Shown: in pieces, positions 57,509-64,000 of the stretch
How the letters are laid out: each line of letters opens with the position of its first letter
Numbering within the stretch: position 1 is the first letter of the stretch
From: Diphasiastrum complanatum
Taxonomy: Eukaryota; Streptophyta; Lycopodiopsida; Lycopodiales; Lycopodiaceae
DNA: 64,000 bases
Direction of reading: 5' to 3'
Assembly (NCBI GenBank): GCA_029204225.1
Contig: MU831961.1
Span: 1 to 64,000, forward strand
Program-made: the position numbers and the translations under genes
Notes under the pieces: generated by a model
Told to the model about the DNA's origin: nothing
The model's input: only the letters and a program-made list of their open reading frames with translations
The model's database searches: none

Positions 57509-57575
<67 letters not shown>
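57100..57575 (+). mobile_element. Mini-LINE: ORF1 fragment fused to 3' end and CTT/CT tail
   Basis: 57123-57325 encodes an ORF1 piece (LREQKALNVRVKGITNSHDA, EAKKFLEESLQHQNKDID) matching the ORF1 fragment at 44504-44740. Within about 100 bp the sequence passes to the LINE 3' end (CTTTTGGCATGGAAAAGAC at about 57459, AATAAAGCTT) and a (CTT)n(CT)n tail at 57490-57575. ORF2 (over 3 kb) is absent, so this is an internally deleted copy. Confidence 0.75.
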
Positions 57576-57578
<3 letters not shown>

Positions 57579-57868
57579 GATAGATGAGACTAATCATTGT
57601 TTCTTTTTAACTAAACACACATGCAATTGCATACACAAACTTATTTTTACATCTACATGTGATTCATAATACACAAATATCAACACATTCGAACATTATG
57701 TAAATGAGTTGCATATTCATAACTTCGCATTCAAATCTTTGAAGAAGAAACCTGCCACAATCCAAAGAGCAATGACTAGCAAAAGAGGGTGGGGAGGAGG
57801 GGGCACAAACTTTTAGTCTCTACGCAAAACTTAGAAGTAATTTATCGATTTCTTAGCATAGTACAAAC

Positions 57869-58019
57869 CTCTTCCTCAAGGGAGCCAATTGGACTGGAAG
57901 ATAGAGGTGTATCACTCTTTAGATTCCTAGTCTCATCATGGTCGTCGGCCCCAAGACTTTCTCCCGAGACATCACTGTATTGTGCATCTGTTGTTGAATA
58001 TAATCTCTTTGTGCCTCTT
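57869..58019 (-). CDS. Upstream exon of the coiled-coil host gene (across a giant intron)
   Basis: 151-bp minus-strand exon: acceptor TGTTGTGATAG, donor GAG|GTTTGTAC, one leading base then 50 open codons ending at phase 0. The product is polar and acidic (QYSDVSGESLGADDHDETRN, SDTPLSSSPIGSLEEE). Its phase and composition fit the next exon at 42390-42422 (EAYENNFQTFE), giving an intron of about 15.4 kb packed with LINE, copia and MITE sequence. Other exons could lie between; none was recognised. A preceding exon must end with two bases of a codon and lies outside or unrecognised. Confidence 0.5.
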
Positions 58020-59344
58020 CTATCACAACAATGAAAATTATCAGCTTAACACAAACACCCAAAACTTTATGTAGACTACCAACTACAGCAGAAAGCAAAC
58101 ACTTTCAATTAGTTATTCATTATTTCTTAGATGAACCAGATGAAGTAACATAAAATGAGAAATGTTCCACCAACTTTCTCCTTCCCATTGCCCATCACTT
58201 TGCTGTCCACTGATATCCAGGATTGTAATCTACATTAAACTCTTCCATGATCCTGATGGGAGCTGAAACCTATTCCCCTCGCACCATCTCAATATGGTAC
58301 ACTCTAGAGAAAAAGCTAGAACCCTTTATCAAACGGATGGATCTGATGAGGCAAGAGATTGACGACCTTAAGCTAGAAGAAGCAGAGTTGAAGAAAGAAA
58401 ATCTGAAGCTGCATAAAGGGACATCAAGCATACATGCATCTGCCAAGTTCTAGGACCTTCAAAGCAAATCAGAGCAACATAAAGAAAAGACCAAAACCTG
58501 GGCATCCATAGTGAAGGGTAATTTAAATAAATATGACTCTGACTTTCACCGTCATTTAACTAACATTTCAAAGAATTTATTGGAGAGCAAATCCCTCAAC
58601 ATTAGAATGAAAAGAGTCCCGAATACACGTGATTAAACCCAAGAAGCCAAACGACTTCTCAAATACCCTCGGCAATAAGAGCTCGGGTATGAAAAACCTA
58701 GCGGACAAAGGAGGACAACACCGCTTTGGTAATTAGGTCTACCTATCTAGAGAAGCCCTTTTGAGGGCCCTTAAATAAGGGCTAAGCTATGACATGCATG
58801 TATCTTCATGAACAATGATCTCACGTATATAGAAGTAGATGAGTGCCTCGAGGCAGTGGGTCACGCTTCATGGATAGGAGAAGAGTTCCAGATTGTCGCA
58901 CAGAGAAAGTCAAGTGCTCTGGGCAAGGAAGCACCCTGAGTCCCAACCACACCCATTGTGGATAACTTTTTGGAGCTGTAACCATATTCATTCATCCTCG
59001 ACTATAGGTAATTAACGAGACTCTATTGATGGTGGGGATATCATGTTTTTCATGGAGACACATGAGAGTCAATTGAAAGGCTTGCCTATAATTCCAAGCT
59101 TCACATGGGACTCAGTTCACCACAGAGTCAATTGGAGGCATAGGGCCAATCGAGTGACATGACTTTACTAGGATTCCATATGTCCAAGACTTGCGGTGTG
59201 GTCACCTATCTCTCACTCCATTTATATTTAATTTCAACATCTGCACCACTACACTTTCTTACCACTCTTCTCTCTTTCCACCTTGGTTCAGTTATAGATC
59301 ATACATCACGATCCCCTCCATCTATCTCTCGTGCCTCACGTTAC

Positions 59345-59795
59345 TGTTAGGGACCCAACTCCCTTGGGTCCCAAACCCAGACTTGAGACTAGACGATGAC
59401 TGGGCCAGTAGACTTGACCAGTGACTCGTGAACCTGCATGGTTGCCACGTGTCATGATCTAGGTGTGCACATGGCTTAGAGTCTCTCTCCTTGGAGGTAT
59501 ACAAGGGGAAGAAGGCTCAGTTGCCATCGATTCTATCTACCTAGGAGGAGGAGGTGGATGGAGAGCGTGTGCACGGCCAGGATGTATTTATAGCGTGAGG
59601 CAGGAGATGGCTGAGAGCCTAGCCGGTGGTATGGGACGCCATCTAGGATGGAAGTCGGATCCAGCTTGATACGGTTACATGCCAAGGCACGGTGGGTGGA
59701 CCCGAATTAGGTCCTATGACGGGGTGGAACGTGAATCGTTCGGTCTCTTGTGGTTAACCGACACCTGGAGGTTTGCAGTAAGTAAGATTGTAACA
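59345..59795 (+). repeat. 5' LTR of gag-only element
   Basis: 451 bp. Differs from the 3' LTR by scattered substitutions and by one extra GGA-type trinucleotide near 59550. Confidence 0.92.
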
Positions 59796-59797
59796 TA

Positions 59798-59810
59798 TGG
59801 TATCAGAGCC
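59798..59810 (+). other. Primer-binding site of gag-only element
   Basis: TGGTATCAGAGCC, two bases after the LTR end. Confidence 0.88.
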
Positions 59811-59997
59811 ACTGCATGCTGAAAGCAGGTGCGTTGATCCGCGGTAGATTTCTTGTAATTTACAATGCTTCTGACGGAATTCAAAATGGGCTTAAATCAT
59901 GTTTTTTATGCACTTTTGTGTGTTTGTCCTTCTTTGCTGTTTTTGGTTTTTGGATGAAATTTTTCAAAAAAAAACAGTTGTGGGGCCCTTGGCAGTG

Positions 59998-60472
59998 TGC
60001 CACGTGGACTGTCCAGAGGCAGACAGGTGGCAGTCCTCCTCAACTTGCATTTCCGCTCCAGGTTGAGGTAACGGACGGTGTCAAGGGGCCCCTCCCAGCG
60101 AAAAAAAAGGTGGTTGCTCGCTGTCTGAGCAGCGATGCAATAATACAACAAAAAAACTTGTATTGGATCCTTCTTAGCGCTGCCACATGGCACTGTCCGG
60201 GTCAGGACAGGTGGCACCTTCCAGCGGAAATCTGTTCCGCTCAGGATTGGAGGCCCGAGTCTCTGTTTCACAGGCCAGAGGTGTCAAATGAAGTTACTTT
60301 TGATCAGGTCCCGTTGGAAAACAGCGATGGAACCTCGTTTTCTATCTGATCATTCCAGAAAAGGAATGTTAGCCAGCGATGAGGGTACAGGAGGATCTGG
60401 CTGCCTACTGGGCAGAATTCTGGTGGGTGGCCAGTGTGCTACTGTGGTGCCAAGGTGGCACAGTATGGCCAC
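59998..60472 (+). other. Three bulged hairpins in the leader
   Basis: Hairpin 1 (59998-60032): TGCCAC, 5-nt bulge, CTGTC, loop, GACAG, GTGGCA. Hairpin 2 (60181-60216): TGCCAC, 6-nt bulge, CTGTCC, GGGTCA loop, GGACAG, GTGGCA. Hairpin 3 (60427-60472): GTGGCCA, 6-nt bulge, TACTGTG, 12-nt loop, CACAGTA, TGGCCAC. All three have two stacked stems with a bulge only on the 5' side. Their position between primer-binding site and gag is where retroelement packaging/dimerisation signals lie; that role is inferred. Confidence 0.65.
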
Positions 60473-60717
60473 TTGGCAGGTTGTAGGAAAGCATGGAGAG
60501 GGAGGCATACCTCTCCTATGCATGTTTTTTCTTGAGAATTAGAGGTGGAGGTGGTGGTGCATCCTCTCCTGGCTCTCTCTTATTCCTTTTGGCAGCCATG
60601 GACAATACCATTTGGTTTGTGAAGAGACAGCAAGAATAGTTTTATATCTACCTTCCTTGAGTAGCTTTTGATTCTCTTCTATCATTGCTTCTTAATTCAC
60701 CTCTCTTCTCCTAGTAA

Positions 60718-61337
60718 ATGGAGCCTACTCCTACTACACAGCCTATGTCCCCTGTTCATGAGGCTACAGTACCTGCCTCTGTTTTAGACCTTGATGCTTT
60801 GATGCTGGCTATTAACAGTCTACAGCAACAGATTGTGGATATGCAAGCTAAGCACAGTCGGGATCAGCAGGATCTCAAGGAATTGATGCAGCTAAGGCAA
60901 TTGGTGCATCAACCCTTGTTCACTCCTAAAGTTTTTGCTGGGGAAAAGAAGGATAGAACCCCGGAAGCGGTCTTGCAATGGCTGGATCGATAGAATTCGC
61001 ATTTTTCCATGCACGATTCATCCGAGGACAACAAGATCAATCTCGCCATCGTGTACCTACGAGGTAAAGCATTTACCTAGTGGCAAGATATAAGGGGTAA
61101 GCCTGAAGTTCCTAGGAATTGGAAGGATTTTTGTAAGGCCTTTAAGGCGGCCTTCCTTCCTATTCTTGATGATTTTGAATTTTACCGTCAATATGCGACA
61201 ATCCATATGGGGAACCGGCCCCTGGATCAGTATTTACAAGAGTTTCAAGAGGTCTATTCTCGTTTTGCAACTAGAATAGATCCTTTGCTAGTAAAGTTGC
61301 ATTTTAAACTGAGATTCCCTGAATTCCTTCCTTAGAT
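60718..61337 (+). pseudogene. Truncated gypsy-type gag with in-frame stops
   Basis: ATG at 60718; 91 codons to TAG at 60991-60993, then the same frame continues through a second TAG at about 61078 to a stop near 61335. The N-terminus has a Pro/Thr-rich start and a helix (LALMLAINSLQQQIVDMQAK-like). The gag domain has YLRGKAFT-WQDI, NWKDFCKAFKAAFLP and NRPLDQYLQEFQEVYSRFA, as in plant gypsy gag. It stops before any zinc knuckle; the purine tract and LTR follow within 30 bp. Activity in RNA packaging is doubtful because of the stops. Confidence 0.75.
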
Positions 61338-61345
61338 AAGGAATT
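61322..61345. other. Short perfect hairpin before the polypurine tract
   Basis: AATTCCTT, 8-nt loop, AAGGAATT (8-bp perfect stem) immediately upstream of AAGGAAGAGGGAA and the 3' LTR. Could be chance or part of the 3' processing region. Confidence 0.5.
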
Positions 61346-61361
61346 TTTAAGGAAGAGGGAA

Positions 61362-61809
61362 TGTTAGGGACCCAACTCCCTTGGGTCCCAAACCCAGACT
61401 TGAGACTGGACGATGATTGGGCCTGTAGACTTGACCGGTGACTCGTGAACCTGCATGGTTGCCACGTGTCATGATCTAGGTGTGCACATGGCTTAGAGTC
61501 TCTCTCCTTGGAGGTATACAAGGGGAGGAAGGCTCAGTTGCCATCCATTCTATCTACCTAGGAGGAGGTGGATGGAGAGCGTGTGCACGGCCAGGATGTA
61601 TTGCTGGCGTGAGGCAGGAGATGGCTGAGAGCCTAGCCGGTGGTATGGGACGCCGTCTAGGATGGAGGTCGGATCCAGCTTGATACGGTTACAGGCCAGG
61701 GCACGGTGGGTGGACTCGGATTAGGTCCTACGGCGGGGTGGAACATGAATCGTTCAGTCTCTTGTGGTTAACCGGCACCTGGAGGCTTGCAGTAAGTAAG
61801 ATTGTAACA
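61362..61809 (+). repeat. 3' LTR of gag-only element
   Basis: 448 bp, preceded by the polypurine tract AAGGAAGAGGGAA and followed by the target duplication GTTAC. Confidence 0.92.
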
Positions 61810-63150
61810 GTTACACTTTCAGTTCATCACACATTCCTTTATATCATGAATCACTCCTCTCTTTGCTCCACCACCTACCACTTAATAACCCCGTGAAAAC
61901 CCAAGCCACCCTCCTAAGCACTACTCTCTTCTATATTGTTGCTTCTCTTGCCTTCCTCTTCAAAAACTAAACCCAAGTCTAGATCCCACCACATTTTTTC
62001 TCGCAACACCTAGTATGATGAGGAATGCATATGCCTACACCATAGGTGATCCATGTTTGAGTCCTTCCCCCCAATCTTCTATGTTACACCATACGGCAGA
62101 ACCTCACTTTACTTCGATGTCAGAAGGTTGCCTACATGGAAGCTAAAACAAGAGACTCTTGGACTTCTTGTTTAGCTCTTATCTAGTTCCTTCTAGCATA
62201 AGTTTCTCCCTCGAGATCCTGCCCCACCTTTGATTGATCTACATGACTGGACCAGGTACGCCACCACTCTACAAATGATTCCTACAAAAACCCCCATTAC
62301 CATCTTGCTCGGATCCTCAAAGTCCTCATTTTTTACTCCCATGATGGTACACAAAGTCATCAATCGACTGTAATGTATTCATGCAGAACAGGCCAAGGAC
62401 CTTGAGCTAAAACTCCTTACAGATGCTGCCAATATCATATTCCCATCAGTTGCCACTCTCTCAATAGGGTTATCATTTTTGGTTTCCCATGCTCTTCGTG
62501 TATTGACATGCATACACCCCAAAAATTACCATACCATCGTATTTGGGCATATCATAGCCAAGTTGTATAGAACTATCTTGTAGGCAACAATGAGCAGTGA
62601 GGCAAAGTTTCAAAGGGAGCAAGTTTATTGTTGCTTCAAGCTATTCTCCAGTTGATATCTATATGCAAAGAGCCTTGGGGTTTGGAGATACTGATATGGG
62701 GAGGTTGAGATATCCTTGGCTAGCACTCATATTGTCTAGGAGTATTAACGTGCAGTGACAATATTTAATATGGTACCATTAAGCCTGCTGCCTCTTGCCT
62801 CCTGAAGTCGACATTCCCATATGTCACCTTTCTGAGGGAACTCACTCATACATCCGACAATATATTTAGAAATCATATATCCAAAGCGTCTAGCATGGCC
62901 CACAAGATTTGAGGGCCAAGCTAGATTTCTACAACACTCACTCCCTGGAGATGAATGCAGCAAGTGACCCGATCATGCCTCGGCATTTGGACTCTACACT
63001 ATCACACGATCTCGAATTCACTTTGAGATAGATCAAAGCATCTTCACACCAATTACAAGTGGAGATAGGTCAAACCTCCCTTCTACAACATTTCCTTACG
63101 ATTCCACCATTGAGGACAAATCCACCTTTCTTTCTAAGACCCTACACAGT

Positions 63151-64000
63151 TAATCGACAAAAATTTGATTCAAAGGCAATCAAGTGTTAATTCCTTGGTT
63201 ATGATGAGGAAGAGAAGGCATATCGCCTTTGTAATCTTACCAATAAGAAGGTGATTATGAGCAAGGATGTTGTGTTCGAAGAAAGTGAGTCTTCTGACCT
63301 AAAAGATCATGAGGAGGATGTATTTTCTCCTACATCAAAAACTCTTGTTATAGATAATATTCAGGAAGATACAGGTCCATGTGATACAGCTTCTACACAA
63401 ATTGTACCAAGGGTGAGTACACAGGTGGATCTTGATAAATGTAAGGAAAGGTCAAGAGTATTTGATACATAGTCTCCTTCTATATCACCTACAAAGAAAT
63501 TACCAAGATGGTATTGTGAGACTATACAAGATAGTCAGATGTTGGATGAGGGAGAATCGAGTAACAAGGAGCTAAGAGATTGATACGTTCAAGTGTCAAC
63601 TATTGTGAGGATGGTGAAGAAACGCATTATGCGTTTATGGCTTCAGTGTTGGATTCAGAGGATCCTTTATTTTATGAAGATGCTACAAAGGAACAAGTTT
63701 GGAAGACCGCTATGGATGAGGAGCACAATTCTATTATGAAAAACGAGACATGGGATCTTGTTGAACTTCCAGTAGGTAGAAAATGATTGGTTGCAAGTGG
63801 AATTATAGAACCAAGTTCAAGACTGATGGTTCTATAGATAAGTATAAAGCTGGTTGATCTATTGCAACACCAATGATCAAGTTGCAGATATCTTCACAAA
63901 AGGACTTGATCATGAAAATCAAGACACTCCTAGGGCTTATTGATAATCAATTATCCATTAAGGGGGAGTGTTAGGAATTAATGGTTAATTAATTAAATGT
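63151..64000 (+). mobile_element. Copia 3' portion (+), RT/RNase H deleted
   Basis: Starts in the integrase C-terminal region (FLGYDEEEKAYRLCNLTNKK; compare LFLGYDEEEKAYRLYNLTSK at 53.35 kb), continues through the acidic spacer and the RT entry (WKTAMDEEHNSIMKNETWDL, about 63705), then jumps at about 63855 to the RNase H end (CNTNDQVADIFTKGLDHE). RT catalytic core and most of RNase H are missing. The purine tract AAGGGGGAG (63960-63968) and the first 32 bp of the 3' LTR (63969 onward, TGTTAGGAATTAATGG) reach the window end. In-frame stops are present (e.g. in IKC-stop-FLG). Confidence 0.85.

Larger units (their letters stand above)
59345..61809 (+). mobile_element. Gag-only non-autonomous LTR retrotransposon, complete
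   Basis: 2465 bp with LTRs at 59345-59795 (451 bp) and 61362-61809 (448 bp), both TGTTAGGGACCC...GATTGTAACA. A perfect 5-bp target duplication GTTAC flanks it (59340-59344 and 61810-61814). The tRNA-Met primer-binding site is at 59798-59810, the purine tract just before 61362. Internal sequence (1566 bp) is a ~900-bp leader with three hairpins and a truncated gag. No pol, so mobilised in trans. LTR divergence is modest by eye (roughly one difference per 20-25 bp plus small indels). Inserted in a LINE: both flanks are LINE sequence. Confidence 0.93.
58240..63150 (+). mobile_element. LINE (+), split by a gag-only LTR element and internally decayed
   Basis: Plus-strand LINE remains: ORF1 helix and SWASIVKGN-like region (58247-58640), ORF1 C-terminal part (CLEAVGHASWIGEEFQIVAQ, about 58833-58900), endonuclease start (THESQLKGLPIIPSFTWDSV, about 59060), interruption by the LTR element 59345-61809, then the linker (KTQATLLSTTLFYIVASLAF, about 61895), pre-RT (LHDWTRYATTLQMIPTKTPI, about 62245), NYHTIVFGHIIAKLYRTIL (about 62525) and, after a gap without RT core, the C-terminal part (SHDLEFTLRQIKASSHQLQ, about 63000). 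It joins copia sequence at about 63150. Not functional. Confidence 0.72.

Noticed and set aside
58196-58260. Minus-strand ATG with a short frame (MEEFNVDYNPGYQWTAK) as first exon of the host gene
   Set aside because: It ends in a stop after 17 codons and no donor gives the phase needed by exon 57869-58019.

Overview
This is a nuclear window from a land plant with a large, repeat-rich genome. A fern, lycophyte or gymnosperm would fit, but I cannot fix the taxon from sequence alone. The evidence is plant-type spliced exons separated by very long introns, Ty1/copia and Ty3/gypsy LTR retrotransposons primed by initiator tRNA-Met (TGGTATCAGAGCC sites), LINEs, a Mutator-type MITE, and many long AG/CT and AT microsatellites. 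There is nothing bacterial here: no operons, CRISPR arrays or tRNA/rRNA genes. Nearly every open frame is transposon-derived and most are broken.

Layout. 1-3.5 kb: an LTR-like end, one copy of a dispersed repeat, and a dense microsatellite cluster. 3.2-13.2 kb: a decayed gypsy element (+) split by a 5.7-kb non-autonomous LTR element (copy 1, 5151-10820); the right-hand junction later underwent a 428-bp tandem duplication. 13.2-16.0 kb: a ~930-codon pseudogene (-) of a repeat-borne coiled-coil protein, called ORF-A here. 16.4-21.7 kb: copy 2 of the non-autonomous LTR element (-), complete with a TCTAG target duplication, inserted in the ORF-A upstream region. 21.8-28.4 kb: repeat copies B and C, three more ORF-A fragments, a gypsy integrase tail and a gypsy gag fragment. 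28.9-29.6 kb: the last three exons of a small spliced gene (-). 29.7-31 kb: gypsy RT/RNase H fragment (-). 31-35.5 kb: degenerate sequence ending in an LTR (35503-35894).

36.2-58.0 kb: exons of one minus-strand host gene encoding an acidic, coiled-coil protein. Reading phases join across eight exons. One intron appears to be about 15.4 kb and to hold four LINE copies or fragments, two copia elements, a gag fragment and a MITE. 58.2-63.2 kb: another LINE (+), split by a 2.5-kb gag-only LTR element with a perfect GTTAC target duplication. 63.2-64.0 kb: the 3' end of an internally deleted copia element (+).

The most unusual items are: (i) a two-copy non-autonomous LTR family whose single protein has no recognisable enzyme and carries an internal duplication; (ii) a gag-only LTR element whose leader holds three hairpins of the same architecture; (iii) a LINE family whose 3' ends finish in CT microsatellites instead of poly(A); (iv) the host gene with two inferred GC-AG introns and a TE-filled giant intron; (v) clustered GAAnnTTC (heat-shock-element-like) motifs upstream of ORF-A copies. 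All homology statements are motif recognition by eye, without database searches.
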